DNA of 64,000 nt from Medicago truncatula (GCF_003473485.1 NC_053046.1:30767332-30831331); one strand, 5' to 3'; counted from the stretch's first letter, positions 1 through 12,011 are shown. Notes: generated from the sequence alone by a model not told the origin. Numbers and translations: made by a program.

Positions 1-128
1 CAAATTAATGTATTATCATCTCATTGGTTCATTACTGTACTTCGTTATCATTCCATTTTTATTATAAAAACAAACTTTATTATTCAATAATATTATATTT
101 TTGTGTTGGGTTTTCCCCTATCTATCAA

Positions 129-221
129 GAAAGGTTATAAAAGAAATAAAGTATAATGAAAGGTTGGTAAATATTATTCATGTTAGATCTTTCATATATT
201 GATCTCGAGGGACAAACACAA
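129..221 (+). promoter_or_regulatory. Shared upstream motifs of NCR-1
   Basis: The 13-base motif GAAAGGTTATAAA (129-141) and the 11-base motif GACAAACACAA (211-221) lie about 230 and 150 bases before the NCR-1 start. The first recurs upstream of NCR-3 (30141) and NCR-4 (38377), and in decayed form upstream of NCR-2 (18237). The second recurs upstream of NCR-2 (18336) and NCR-3 (30243). The first contains an AAAG core typical of DOF-factor sites. That these are nodule promoter elements is inference; shared descent alone could explain them for NCR-2, -3 and -4. The rest of 1-359 is AT-rich with no gene seen. Confidence 0.4.
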
Positions 222-359
222 CACATGGTTATATGTAAAAGACTTTTTATAACGATATTAATTTAATAAAGGAGATCTTGCATCTCTTTAAGTGCTAAAA
301 AAAATCTTTATAATTTGATATAAAAATTTAATGTTTGTAAAAAAAAAAAAAGAAATAAT

Positions 360-647
360 ATGTTTGAAATTCTTAAGTTTGTTTATGTTATGATCTTCTT
401 TATTTCTTTGTTTTGTTTTTTAAATGGTGTAATTGCCGGTAAACCCCTTTTCTCATCCTTTTCAAATAATTTTCTTTATTATACACTTCTTTTATCATAT
501 ATTGTTGATATTCCTGTCATTGTGTTTTACATCACAGGAGACTATTATTCTTGTCATTACGATAAACAATGTGATGAAGATTGTCCCTTTCCTTTCAAAG
601 GTTATTGTGTTGAGCAACATTGTTTATGCAAAAGATGGTTACAATAA
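360..647 (+). CDS. NCR-1: nodule-specific cysteine-rich peptide
   Basis: This is a two-exon gene for a secreted peptide of about 62 residues. Exon 1 (360-438) encodes a hydrophobic signal peptide that starts MFEILKFVYVMIFF. Exon 2 (538-647) encodes the mature part. The intron (439-537) has GT-AG ends, is 99 bases long and has no in-frame stop, so an unspliced reading gives a false 95-residue ORF. The mature part has six cysteines spaced C-x5-C-x3-C-x7-C-x4-C-x-C, the six-cysteine NCR pattern. It is rich in Asp and Glu and so near neutral or acidic. In the family, such peptides go through the secretory path of infected nodule cells to the symbiosome and push rhizobia into terminal differentiation. 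Acidic members usually lack direct antibacterial activity. It belongs to a different subgroup from NCR-2, -3 and -4. Which NCR number it has was not determined. Confidence 0.88.
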   Translation: MFEILKFVYVMIFFISLFCFLNGVIAGKPLFSSFSNNFLYYTLLLSYIVDIPVIVFYITGDYYSCHYDKQCDEDCPFPFKGYCVEQHCLCKRWLQ

Positions 648-678
648 GTTTGTAATTATCGCTCCTAATAAGCCTATA

Positions 679-904
679 ATTTCAACTTAAACATCTTAAA
701 GGTGTAAAACTTATGATACATTCACATTTCAATTTACATTGCTTTGATATTCCAAATAGTTATAGGGTCTCTAAAGCATATACATTATATTATATTTCAA
801 CTTAAACATCTTAATGGTGTAAAACTTATGATGCATTCACATTTCAATTTATATTGCTTTGATATTCTAAATATTTTGAGGGTCTCTAAAGCATATACAT
901 TATA
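679..904 (+). repeat. Tandem duplication, about 115-bp period
   Basis: Two head-to-tail copies (about 679-793 and 794-904) lie just downstream of NCR-1. Both contain AACTTAAACATCTTAA, then the GGTCTCTAAAGCATATACAT end. They differ by a handful of substitutions. The second copy is interrupted at its end by the Stowaway-type MITE. No coding role is seen. Confidence 0.8.
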
Positions 905-1050
905 CTCCCTCCGGTCCTTATTATAAGAAAAAGTTGATTTTTTAGATTCATAGAATAATTAATGTATCTTATTGTAAATATATACTAGATACATCACTTA
1001 CACAATGAACCAAAAAATCAATTGTTTCTTATAATAAGGATCGGAGGGAG
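905..1050. mobile_element. Stowaway-type MITE
   Basis: This is a 146-bp non-autonomous Tc1/mariner element. It starts CTCCCTCCGGTCCTTATTAT and ends with the matching inverted repeat ending CGGAGGGAG. TA dinucleotides at 903-904 and 1051-1052 are the target-site duplication. It has no coding capacity. Confidence 0.88.
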
Positions 1051-1052
1051 TA

Positions 1053-3051
1053 TTATTCATGTTATTTCACATGTGTTTACTTTTAGTTATGCCTATCTAC
1101 ATCAACAAATATGATAGAAACCTGCAAAGGTCAAATGAGGGAAAATAAGAATAAATTAAATCATAATTTTAGGGTCCATCTGACTCAATGATGGAGGAGA
1201 AAAGAGATATTTGAATAGAGAGAAGAGAAGGGGAGAAACTTAAATTACATACGTATTTTGGTTATCAATAATTATAGTTCAGTTCAGTCCGGAACAATTT
1301 AATTTGATTTAGAACAATTCGGTTCAATTCGAAATACAAACAGTTCAGTTATTTTAAATTTAACAAACATTTCAATTTAGTTTGATTTAATTTTCATCCC
1401 AAACTAAACCATGCCCACGCTTAGTCATTGCACACATTTTATAATTTTAGTTTAGTGGTTTTAAAACAAACTCTTAAGATAATGGTCCATGGGTGTGGGT
1501 ATGACCTTCATACAAAAAGAAAAGTATAACACCCTCCCTCACAATCGTATCGCATAACTTATTTTTTCAATATAGGATTTTAAAATCAAGAAAATAGTCC
1601 TTGAGCAACAATGGATAAAATTACATGATTTTAAAATGGATCTAGCTAACGAGTGTATATGGGACACTTTTTAAATAATTCACATTAAAAAATTATTTTT
1701 TAAAAAAGTTAAATACTACAATTTCTGATGTACGAAATATATATTTTCATAAAATCTTATTAATTTATAGTGTTTAAAGAGTGTATTGGAGATATTCGTT
1801 AACATTTTTCTCTTGAAATTTAGATAAAGCTCGAATTGTATTTTAGCTATCAATGTAATTTTAAACAGCAAAAAATTAAAAAATTAAAGATGTTTTGGAT
1901 TTGTAAAAAAGATAAAAAGATTAATAATGTTTTAATCATGGATTCGTTTTTTACATATTTGTTTTTCTTTCTAAAAATGATTTTTTTGAAGTATTTCGTT
2001 TTATTGTTTTATTTTTTTTAAAGATATTTTAGTTTTTTTTTTGACAAGAAAAAGATATTTTAGTTTTTGACAAGATTTTAAAAGTATTTTAATAGAGAAG
2101 TTTTAGATGAGAAATTGGTTGAATATATAATTTGTCATAAAAAATCATTCTAAGTATTTCATTTTTTTGCTACAACCTTTTTTAGATAATAAATTTTTTA
2201 AAACTGTTTAAAATGAAAATATATTTTGAGTAACCAAACAATTGAGCTCAAATAGTTAATGAACTTCACCAAATGACGAGCTATTTAAGAGAATCTGAGT
2301 TCGATTATATGATGAAACAATTATTGGTCAGATTTTACTTACCTTTAGATCGAACTTTAAATTACTAGAACCTCAATCGTAGGATGAATTAGATTAATTA
2401 GTTGAACTCAATTATCTTCTAAATAAAAGTTTTTTAGATTCTATGATCGACACCAATCAACTTAATTGATTTCACTTAATCAAACCCGCTCTCTCTAACG
2501 AAGTTAGTTTTTATACATTTATTTGATAATTTTTTTGGAGTTTGTGCTTTTAACATTCTAGTTATTTCCATGCATTTATCAGCCAACCCAACGATAACTT
2601 GGTGCTATTTTTGGAACGAAATTGAATACATCACCCTTCTTATCGTAACTTTATAATTTTCATATTCTCTAATCATCTTTGTTTTTGGAGTTTTTTTTTT
2701 TTAAGCAAAAGAGTGCAAAACAAATGCAACACCCTAAGTAGAATAAAATAAAAATAAGAAATACATAAAACAAGGGGACATAAAACTTGATCCAGACAAA
2801 AAAACAACTCCAAAGGGTAAATAAACATCATAAAACTTAAATCCAAATCTAAATTCATAACAAACAACTACACACCGTGCAATCTGGCAGACCCGATTAC
2901 AGATTCAAAACCAAATTGCAAAGAAGACGATGTGTGCGCTGAAATGCAACGAATACAGATTATGATAACAATGGGTGAACGTTTGTTTTTAGAGTTATAC
3001 TTTCCCCACCATTAAAAATTAAAATACAACGACCTGTTTTTCTTTATCATT
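1053..3051. other. Gene-free AT-rich stretch
   Basis: No supported gene is seen. A weak inverted-repeat element lies at about 1644-1803: its left end has CTAACGAGTGTATATGGGAC and its right end has TATTCGTTAAC, which match as inverted ends. A relative lies near 5983-6160. Short ORFs here are AT-rich and show no family pattern. Confidence 0.4.
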
Positions 3052-3067
3052 AACTCTCATCTGTTCT

Positions 3068-3246
3068 GTGGTCAAGCCCGCTAGATTGTTTGGGCATTGG
3101 CTAACTTGTGTTTTTTCTGTTTTCTCCGTTTTAGTTATTTTCTGACATCTTGTAATTTGTTAGTGGTCTCCTAAACACACCTTATGCTTGGAAACTGCTG
3201 ATTGTTGTGGTAATATAATTCCATTTTGACTTCTTAAAAAAAAAAA
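3068..3246 (+). mobile_element. 5'-truncated LINE tail
   Basis: This 179-bp fragment ends in a poly-A run (3236-3246). It is flanked by a 15-base target-site duplication with one mismatch: ACTCTCATCTGTTCT at 3053-3067 and ACTCTCATGTGTTCT at 3247-3261. The GGTCTCCTAAACACACCTTA stretch before the tail resembles the 3' ends of plant L1 elements, including the one at 37453-37938. Severe 5' truncation is usual for LINE copies. Confidence 0.75.
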
Positions 3247-3750
3247 ACTCTCATGTGTTCTCTCATGTTTGATGTTTAATGATTCACATTTAACTTAAAA
3301 TAAAAAAAATTAAAAGGATTTTCTATAGAAAATGTTATTTTCGCTATAGCAAGGGCTTGAGTGCAACTCTTAAATTTGATATTTTTTAAAAATAAATTTT
3401 AATACCACCTGAGCTTTATATTTAGCAGTCCACTAAACACAAATTACAAGTCAGTACTATAATGCCACATCTACTTGACACATTATTATGTTATTGTTAG
3501 GGATAAAACTGAGGGTTCCCTGTAATATAAGGACAAAAACTTCATTTAAACCTTTAAATTAAATAGACACATAAATGAAAAAAAGTTGAAAAGAAGAAAA
3601 AAATAATTTTATTATTATTGAAAATAGGGGTGAGAATAGGCCAGACCATCCGTCAGGGATCTATGGCCCGGTCTACTTAAAGCTCGGCTCGACCTAACTC
3701 GTTTATTAAACAGGTTAGACTTAAGATTTTTAAAAAGCTCATTAATTTAA

Positions 3751-4298
3751 GGCTTAATTTCACTTTTGGTCATTGTGTTTTGGCCTACTCACGAAATTGG
3801 TCATGCCCTTTTAAAACAGAACAAAACGGTCCTTGAATTATCATTTTTGCTGCATTTTTCGTCCTACCTCCTATTTTCAAACTCCAGAAACGCAGAGAAA
3901 TGATAGTTTTAGGCGGTTTTAGACCTACCCATATGCTCAACCATGAAATCAACAAGGATAAAAAAACATGTGGGCACAAGGAATCTATTCTATTCAGCTC
4001 ACTAACCAAAAAAATTCTAATTTGAAACATATCTTAGAAATTAGGATTTTTTTGGTTAGTGTGTTGAATAAAGTGGATTCTTTGTACCCACATGCTTTAT
4101 TCCTTATTTATTTCATGGTTGAGCATATGAGGTATGTCTAAAACTGTCATTTCTCTACGTTTTTGGAGAATAAAATGGGGGGTAGGACGAAAAATGCAAC
4201 AAAAATGATAATTGAAGGACCATTTTGTTCTGTTTTAAAAGGGCAGGACCAGTTTCGTGAGTAGACCAAAACACGAGGACCAAAGGTGTAATTAAGCC
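3751..4298. mobile_element. Mutator-like foldback MITE (nested)
   Basis: This 548-bp element is almost entirely one inverted repeat. The left arm runs from GGCTTAATTTCACTTTTGGT to about 4022; the right arm starts about 4036 and ends with the complement of GGCTTAATTACACCTTTGGT. A perfect 9-bp duplication TTAATTTAA flanks it (3742-3750 and 4299-4307), which is the size typical of Mutator-like transposases. Apparent ORFs on the minus strand are arms of the hairpin and not genes. Confidence 0.85.
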
Positions 4299-4446
4299 TT
4301 AATTTAAATAGGCTAGAGTAAGGCTTATAGAAAAGCATACTAGGCCTATCTAGCCGGCTCATATATGTGTAATTATATATACTACAGTATACAATACACA
4401 CATATCAACTCTACAAAATGGATGTGATAGCTCTACCAAATTTTAT

Positions 4447-4454
<8 letters not shown>

Positions 4455-4512
<58 letters not shown>
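4455..4512. repeat. AT microsatellite
   Basis: An uninterrupted TA dinucleotide run of about 58 bases lies inside the outer hAT-like element. It is likely polymorphic in length. Confidence 0.95.
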
Positions 4513-4516
<4 letters not shown>

Positions 4517-4689
4517 AGGGGAAAAATTGATGTACATGCCTTACAAAATTTTATTGACCTATTAACCTTTTAAAACAATATATGTTTATTAACCTTTTTT
4601 ATAAACAGGTTAATTTATTATAAATTAGCTTTTAAACAGGCTAGCAGGCCATATCAAGCTTAAAATAAAGCCTTTGATAGGCTAATAGG

Positions 4690-5760
4690 CAGTAGGGATG
4701 GCAATGGGCATCCAATGGGTAGGGTACTATAATGTCCATCCCCATACCCGCATTTTTAAAAATTACCCGTACCCGTGTCCGTACCCTCGTGGGCAACAAC
4801 TTTAGTGCCCTTCCCCATACCTTATGGGTATCTAAGTGCCCATACCCGCACCCATTACCCACACTTTAACTATGAAAAGATAATAAAAACATCACAATTG
4901 AAATAAAACTATGGTCAAAATATTTTAAAATTAACTTATAAAATAATATGAATTGTAGTATTTAGTCCAATTAAAAACATTTAAAATATCTCTAAAATAT
5001 TGTACACCAGCAGGATGGAGTTGTTATTGTATTAAGCAGTTTTTTGGTTTAGATTTTAGTTTAGGCTTAAATAGCTAAATAAATTATTTAACTATACACT
5101 AAAAATAAATAAATTAGTTATGATATTAAATAAATATGTATATGCGGGGTGCGGGGCTGGGCAGTATAGTATCCTTATCCGTGCCCATATCCATTAAAAT
5201 TCGTGGGTATTACCCGGACCCGTCCCCAGATCCATGATAGCGGGATTTTACCCTACCCATTGTGGATATTTTATGCGGGTATCCATTGGGCCTGGGTCCA
5301 ATTGCCATCCCTAATAGGCAGGGAGGGATCTCTTCAAGGCCTAGTGTGGCAAGTGCCACACCAGCCTAGGTCATTTTCTTGCTTTTTTTTCCAATTTTTT
5401 TTAGCTGTTTAATGTTTATACACGTGTCTATATTTTTTTACTAATATAATTTGTACGCAATTGTGACTTGCTTTTAAAAAAAAAGCGCAACACGTTCACC
5501 CGTCTTTATGCAAGGTATCATGCTAGAACATTTTATTCATCTCCTGTAACCTATATAGAAATAGATGTTCTTAAAATAATTAGTAACGATATAGTTTTAG
5601 TTCATTTTTAACAAATGGAAAATAGATTATTTTCTTTGTAATTTTGATTGCTACAACTATTTTTTAATATAACTTCTTATTAAATTTAGAATTATTTAAT
5701 TATTTGAATTTGACAATTTTTTTTTGCCCCTGTAACATTTTGAGTCCAAATCCGCACCTG
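4690..5760. mobile_element. Second hAT-like element (nested)
   Basis: The ends are CAG (4690-4692), resuming as GGAGGGATC at 5322 after the inner insertion, and ATCCGCACCTG on the right (inward CAGGTGCGGAT). An 8-bp target-site duplication CTAATAGG lies at 4682-4689 and 5761-5768. Without the inner element it is about 440 bp. The CAGG...CCTG ends and 8-bp duplication fit a non-autonomous hAT. Confidence 0.75.
4693..5313. mobile_element. Third, innermost hAT-like MITE
   Basis: This 621-bp element starts TAGGGATGGCAATGGGC and ends with the complement TTGCCATCCCTA. It is flanked by a perfect 8-bp duplication ATAGGCAG (4685-4692 and 5314-5321). The subterminal parts are rich in GGGTA/TACCC repeats, as in the common plant TAGGGATGGCAA family. 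It inserted three bases inside the left end of the second hAT-like element. Confidence 0.88.
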
Positions 5761-5848
5761 CTAATAGGTCAAACTTAAACTTTAATTTTTTCAATTAGAT
5801 CTGACATATTTAAGCAAAGCCCGACTCATTCTCATCCCTAATTGAAAA

Positions 5849-7672
5849 TATTGATCTATGTCTATTTTTGAGTATGTATTTAAATAATTTGAGTTTATAG
5901 TAACCAAACACGATTTACCTCATGTTGGTCAATAATACATAGTGAAAGACCAAATAATCAATCAATAGTAATTAGTTAAAGGGAAATATTAACAAATATT
6001 TTTAGAGCACTCTTTAAAAATTTTAAAATAGTAATATTTTATGAAAATATGCGCATTCAATGCATTGGAAATTGAAAGTTTAATTTTTTAAATAAATACA
6101 TTTAAAAAACTTATTTCTTTAAAATCCTTAAAGAATATCCTCCCAAGAGCACTCGTTAACAAAAACCCTCGATTAAAATAGTTGTAACATAACCGTGATT
6201 TTAATGCTTTTGTTATGGGATGGACCAAGAAAAAGCAAAAAGTTCAGCAAGAAAAAGACATGGCCCCACTCATTAACTATTTTGGTTGCACTTTTTATCA
6301 ACTTTACTTACATAATGTGACATGTCACATTACCAACACATACACATCAAACAACAAACTCCATAATTTGCATTATTCTTCTCATCTCACACCTACACCA
6401 ACCCTCCCATATCTAATCTATAATCTAACTATTTTCTATCCAATCCATCTCAACATAAACACACAGAAGAGAGATAAACAAAGAAGAACAATAGGGTCAG
6501 TGTTTCTTCTCTAGGGTTCTTATTTATACTTTCAGTTTCTGTAGTAATAAAAAAATATATAATTTATAAAGTTTCTTAAAAAAGTAATAACACCCTTTTC
6601 CTCCTTATAGATCTTGTACTCTCTTTCATTTTTCGTACAAATACACACGTGTTCTTATTTATTTATGTTTTAAATATTTGTTTTGAAGTTTATGTGTTTT
6701 TTTTTTTTTTTTTGACATGAAGATTCTTATGGGAGTTTGCTTGAGATAAGGAAAAGTTGAAATTTTCCATAAAGGGTAATTGTTCTATTAACCTTTCTGA
6801 CTTTTTTTGGTCTGTTGAGAACTGATCTGTTATTTTTGCTTTGTCTGATGATAGATGTTGTAATGAAATTGTGGTTGTATTTTTTATTTGGTGGACTTTT
6901 TTCTACTATAATGATGGAAATGCATTTTTATTTGAGGAAAAAAGTCTCTGGTTTATTTTCCTGAAAATGATTAATTAGTTTTATGAAATTAATTTTATTT
7001 TCAAAATATAAATTCATGTTTTCCTTTGGGAGTTCTTACATGAATACTATCAGGTCTTAATTAGTCATGTTTGGATTGATCGTGAGTTTGACAAAATTAC
7101 AGCGATGTTATTGTTTTGTTGAAGCTTAAATTGTACCAAATCACGGTGGAATAAAGTGATTTTGGTAAAGTCATCGTCAATCCAAACATATACTAATTTA
7201 TCATATTTTCTTTCTGGAGATGTCTCTTTAATGTTCTTGTTTGATATTGGTTGCTTGTTTCCATACTGAAGATCCCAATAACATAAATTACTAGTTTAGG
7301 CGACATAGCACCTATAGTTACTATGAAGCACCGACACAAACACGAGGGACATCATTGACTCCGGGTAATAATTTGAGAAAATGGAAGAGATTGAATGTAA
7401 TGACATGCATATATCAGTTATTTCTGAGTATATATATTCATATCATGTTTGTTAACTTATTAATAGTATCCCTTGGCAGAAGTTGAATTTTCAGAACTAA
7501 ATTATGCTGCCCTTTTTATCACATTGTTTCACAACTTTTAAAGTTCACCACATAGTTCAGCTTCAATATTTTATATTTTGGGATAAGAAGGATAATTTTT
7601 CGGTGTTGGTCATTACTAATTGTGGAATTGTTTTGTTTAAATTAAGGAGCAAGCACAGCGTGTGGTTTAAAG
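5849..7672 (+). other. 5' flank and probable leader of the COL gene
   Basis: A weak MITE-like inverted repeat lies at about 5983-6160 (right end ACTCGTTAAC). From about 6300 the sequence becomes pyrimidine-rich and A/C-rich, as plant leaders often are (for example 6440-6530 with TTCTTCTCTAGGGTTC). A leader intron between about 6700 and 7650 is plausible but not proven. Short ORFs at 6215 and 7504 look incidental. Confidence 0.4.
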
Positions 7673-10600
7673 ATGGGTTCTTTATGTGATTTTTGCGGAG
7701 ACCAGAGGTCTTTGGTGTACTGCCGCTCTGATGCTGCTTCCTTATGTTTGTCGTGTGATCGAAATGTTCATTCTGCTAACGAACTTTCTAAGCGTCATTC
7801 AAGAACACTTGTATGCGAGAGGTGTAATTTACAACCTGCATATGTGAGGTGTGTTGAAGAGAAAGTTTCACTTTGTCAGAACTGTGATTGGTCAGCTCAT
7901 GGTACCAATCCATCTTCTTCAACACACAAGAGGCAATCAATCAATTGCTTCTCTGGCTGTCCTTCAGCTTCCGAGCTTTCTTCAATATGGCCCTTTTTCT
8001 CAGACATCCCTTCTACGGGTGAAGCATGTGAACATAAACTCGGTTTGATGAGCATTAATGAGAACAGTGACAACAGTGCTAGGGTTCCTCCAGAAAGCAA
8101 GAATGTGTCTGGTTCAGCTCAAGTGGCCGACCTTCCAAGCAAAAACAAATCTGGCGTCGACACATCTTCAATACCCGAGTCAAGTGCCAAACCCCGTATT
8201 TTGGACCAGGCGCCCGGATCTTCCAATGAATTTATGCCTAAGGTATAGCTTCATGATTTTCTTTTAACTGCAATATGTTTGTCGCACAACGGCATTCAAT
8301 GAAATTACAAAGTTTCTCTGAATGAATTGTTTGTGGAAATTTGTTTGACGGTTTGTTTTTTTCCCTCTAAGTTATTGATAATATCAAAACTATTAATTAG
8401 ATGTGATGGACAATCTAACAACTGAACAATAATTAAATTGCAGGCTTGCAAGGAATTAGTTATTTTTTATGTGTTAGTTGTTTAATGGTTACAATATACA
8501 TATCTAAGTAGTTTCTTGTCAAATGATTCTTTTTGCGGTATGCCTTAGTTTTGCCCCTTTATCGTTTTGTGTCTGTATTTTGTTCACAGAATTCTCAGCA
8601 CTCCTGATTTATCAGTAGCTTGAACTTCAAAGCAGGAACAGGTGAGCTTGCATGCTAGTAACTTAGTACCTTCAGTCCATGTGATTATGAGAGTAGCCAA
8701 TTCGATTCAAAAAGTATGGTCTGATTGTGCTGAAAATAATTTAAATGCTCCAGTATGTAATTTATATGAATTTCGTTAGGCTGAATTAGTTACTGTAATT
8801 ATGGTCTTGTTCAGTTCTGCATTTCAACGTTCTAAGAGGATCTCTCTTTCGCGGGTGACGGTAATTATGTCATCTCAAATTGTAGTCTTTGGGTTTTGTT
8901 GATAGGTGAAATGAAATGTTAAGTGGTCGCAAAATATATGCAATTTTTTCCGTCACCTACGTACATGTATAATTGTTCTTGGGTTTGGTATCTATGTTTT
9001 CTCTCTTTCTCTATGCAGCTTGATGACAGTAGATGGCATAATGATATGTTTGCAAAGAAACCATAGCCTTGCGGCTTACATGCATTGACGGTCACTTGTT
9101 AATGACGACGACATTTTATATGATTTTTCTCTCTTTTGTCTTGTTTAGTGAAATGAGTTACACAAGTTTTACCTTTCTTATTTAACCTGTCATGTTGAAT
9201 CTGCAGTTACTATGTCCCAGTAGAAAGGCTCCAGCACTATGTGAAGATGATAAGTTGCTTGATGATTTCAACATAGATGAGATGGATTTTGAACTTGAGA
9301 ACTATTCGGAACTTTTTGATTTTGCTCTCAACCACTCTGAAGAGTTTTTTGAAAATGGTGGTATCAATAGCTTATTTGAGAGAAAAGACATGTCTGCTAG
9401 TGCTGGTGATTCAAATTGTCAAGGTGCTTTTGCTGCTGAGGTACTCAAATCTCATCGTCCTTTGTTAGCTATAACTTTGGCTTTTCTATTATCGAAGATT
9501 TACCGTTACATGTCACATAACTGAGTAAAGTGTCCTCAGTGTTGTCCAATATTGGTGCAATAGTGATATAGTGTAGCAAAATTTGAACAAATTGCCACTG
9601 GTTCATAGTGTTGTCCAATACCAGTGCAATAGTGTAGCGAAATTTGAACCAATTGCTATTGTTCTGCTATACGCTATACGCTATTTGGTATTAAGTGTTG
9701 TCAAATAGTGGATATAGCACTTAGCGTAGTGGAATTTGAACAAACTGCTATTTCAACAATCTGTGATTGACAACACTGTGTATCCCATTACCTATAGAGA
9801 TGTGCACCTGTGCATTGCAGAGAGATCAAGTTCTATGCGACTGATTTTCTAGTCTGTTCATCGTCTGTGTATACTAATTCTTGTTATCTCCCAATCTCTG
9901 GTGATAGTGAGTATATTAACTTAAGTTATCGTTGTATTTCAATTCCTTAAGTCCTTTATATTCGTTTGAAGGTTTACTTGTTATGTTCACTCACATAAAC
10001 TGCATGCATTTAAGCGAGTACGAGTATCACTTTCAAGTGATTTCATGTTTACAATGTGAAAGTCATATTTGACAGAGAGAACATTTAGTTTCCTTTGGGA
10101 TCCTAGTTTAAAGGTTTTGTATTTCTTGCATTTTATACTTATTATCGTACCTAAACTTCTGTTTTTAGGGGTCATCAGCAAGGTTTGTTAGTGCTATCCA
10201 ACCAGAATGCAGCAATGCTGCATCTGCAGATTCAATATTAAGTACTAAAACTGAACCGGTTATTTATTTTACGGAAAGACAATCAAACCTTTCATTTTCT
10301 GGCGTTAACAAAGATGCTAGTGCTGGTGACTATCAAGAGTGTGGTACTTCTTCAATGCTTCTCACAGGGGAGCCTCCCTGGTGTCCTCCTTGCCCCGAGA
10401 ATTCTATTCAATCTGCTAATCGCAGCAATGCTGTCATGCGTTATAAGGAAAAGAAAAAGAATCGAAAGTAAGTTCACTGTATTGATACTATTTACATATC
10501 CAACGGCGTTGATATAATTTTACCTGTGGTTGACGTAAAAGTAACGATAGCTGTCATCTGCTCATGTTTTTGTTGTGGTCTCAGCATGTGGTTATTATTA

Positions 10601-10963
10601 ATTTTAGTAGTTGTCGTCGTTAATTTGTTTCACCTTTTCTCATTGTTTTACCTTTTTGCATTTAAAATTGGTACAAGTAATCTTTTTCTTTAGAAGTGTG
10701 CACATTCCAAATGAGACACGTAATACGCGACAGAAAAAGTAGCAAATAGTATGTTAGATTTACTTATAATCTCAAAGCTTGGTTGCTACTTGCTATATAG
10801 TTGATTTATCAGTTATGATGAATGCCGTTTTAGGTTTGATAAGAAAGTAAGATATGCTTCTCGGAAGGCAAGGGCTGATGTCAGAAAACGTGTGAAAGGC
10901 CGGTTCGTCAAAGCTGGGGAAACATACGACTATGACCCTTTGAGTCAAACTAGAAGCTGCTGA
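7673..10963 (+). CDS. COL9-like: CONSTANS-LIKE B-box/CCT transcription regulator
   Basis: Four exons (7673-8242, 9207-9440, 10169-10467, 10834-10963) join in frame to 410 residues. All introns have GT-AG ends. Residues 1-45 form a B-box zinc finger ([13 protein letters not shown], then CLSCDRNVH), and residues about 46-90 form a second one ([22 protein letters not shown]). The middle is acidic and Ser-rich. Near the end [10 protein letters not shown] precedes [11 protein letters not shown], and exon 4 completes the CCT domain ([20 protein letters not shown]). The second CCT intron interrupts a Lys codon. Two B-boxes plus this linker and CCT point to the COL9/COL10 (BBX7/BBX8) group, which in Arabidopsis acts in the nucleus in light, clock and flowering control; COL9 delays flowering there. 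All finger ligands look present, so it should be functional. COL9 versus COL10 orthology was not settled. A MITE sits in intron 2. Confidence 0.93.
9537..9778. mobile_element. Intronic MITE, CAGTGTTGTC family
   Basis: The element lies in intron 2 of the COL gene. The left end is CAGTGTTGTCCAATA and the right end, read inward, is CAGTGTTGTCAATC. Internal AGTGTTGTC repeats suggest a partial tandem duplication of its end. A relative with the same ends lies in an intron of the GTE gene (15158-15330). No clean target duplication was found here. Confidence 0.65.
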
Positions 10964-11136
10964 GTGCACACTTTTTAACCATGTCCTATGAAAGGAAAGA
11001 AACACTCAGCAAAAAGAGTAGTATATTCTTCTAAAGAATGGATGAAATTTGATGCAAATACAAACCGTCTGATTTAACGCAGGAGCCTATAATATCTTCA
11101 AGAAGGTTGTAACAAAGTCATATTTCAATGAAATGG

Positions 11137-11690
11137 CAGTATAAGCTTGGAAGGGAACGCGCGTCCTTCACCGCGAAGGATATCCAAATTGTGATGTCAA
11201 CTAAACATGTCACAAGGTGCCCCATCAAGCAACGTGCCTTGAATTTTGATTCCCTTTATGAGGCAGATCATGGTTCTTGATTTTATTCTAATGCACAATT
11301 CTTTGTTAGTCCTTTGGTCACGATATTGTTCACGGTTTGCATTATTCATGTTAATTTCACACTAATTTAAGCCTATGTATGTAGAACTGCTAGAGATGGC
11401 ATGATAAGTGTTACTGTTGTAGAAAATAATGTTTTGTTTTGCATACATGTAGATGGAGTTGTAATTGCTAAATAGTCACTTAAATGAAAATTGTACATTT
11501 GAAGGTTATGTAAAGAATAGGATGTCATTTATCATGATGATAGGTTGAACATGTATTGGTAGAAGTTTTGTTGGTATTGTTTGGGTCAATGTTTGTATTC
11601 TTCAATTGTAAACCCTCTTTAAAAGAACTGCAACTATTTGTCAGAAATTATGTGTATGTTAAAGTATGGATTCTTGTGTTTTTTACTTCA
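11137..11690 (+). repeat. COL 3' flank, duplicated beyond NCR-2
   Basis: This stretch beginning about 175 bases after the COL stop is repeated at about 18915-19182 plus 27906-28230. Both share CTTGGAAGGGAA, GTCCTTCACCG and CACGATATTGTTCACGGTTT. The second copy is split by the LTR retrotransposon, so this copy shows the empty site (GATAAGTGTTACTG near 11403-11416). It may also be the COL 3' untranslated region. Confidence 0.8.
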
Positions 11691-12011
11691 TTCAGTGTTT
11701 ACTTCTTTTGACGTTTAGTTCTTTTTTTAACTAGTAAAGTTATGTTTGTACTTTTTCAAATATAAAGTTATCTTAATGCAATGCAAAAGGTTCACAAACT
11801 TAACATCATTGTAGTTCCTTCGATTTAGAAGAGATGTCGAACTTTTGACGAAAAATGAACGTACGTATTGGTGTCTCCCAAAACACTTGAGTATTTTAAG
11901 ATGTGGTGTTGGTTTCCCCAAAAGGACATCAGCGCAGTATCCAATGCAATTCTACCTTGATTTTAAGAAGCAGGCAATAAGAACTTATATGTTAAAGCAA
12001 TGAGAAATGAT

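Larger units (their letters stand above)
3625..5840. mobile_element. hAT-like element with nested insertions
   Basis: The outer element has inverted ends TAGGGGTGAGAATAGGCC (left) and, read inward from the right, TAGGGATGAGAATGAGTC. It is flanked by a perfect 8-bp target-site duplication ATTGAAAA (3617-3624 and 5841-5848), the size made by hAT transposases. It carries a Mutator-like foldback element, an AT microsatellite and a second hAT-like element that itself holds a third. No transposase ORF is seen, so it was mobilised in trans. Confidence 0.85.

Noticed and set aside
1250-1430. GGTTCAATTCGG-rich patch with CATGCCCACGC end, suggestive of a hAT element
   Set aside because: Only one possible end is visible and no matching duplication was found.
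3785-4401. Two minus-strand ORFs of about 80 residues
   Set aside because: They lie in the arms of the Mutator-like foldback element and are mirror readings of the same repeat.
8581-9070. Possible extra COL exons near 8590-8640 and 9019-9066
   Set aside because: The exon 1 to 9207 junction already keeps frame, and these pieces contain stops and match no COL domain.
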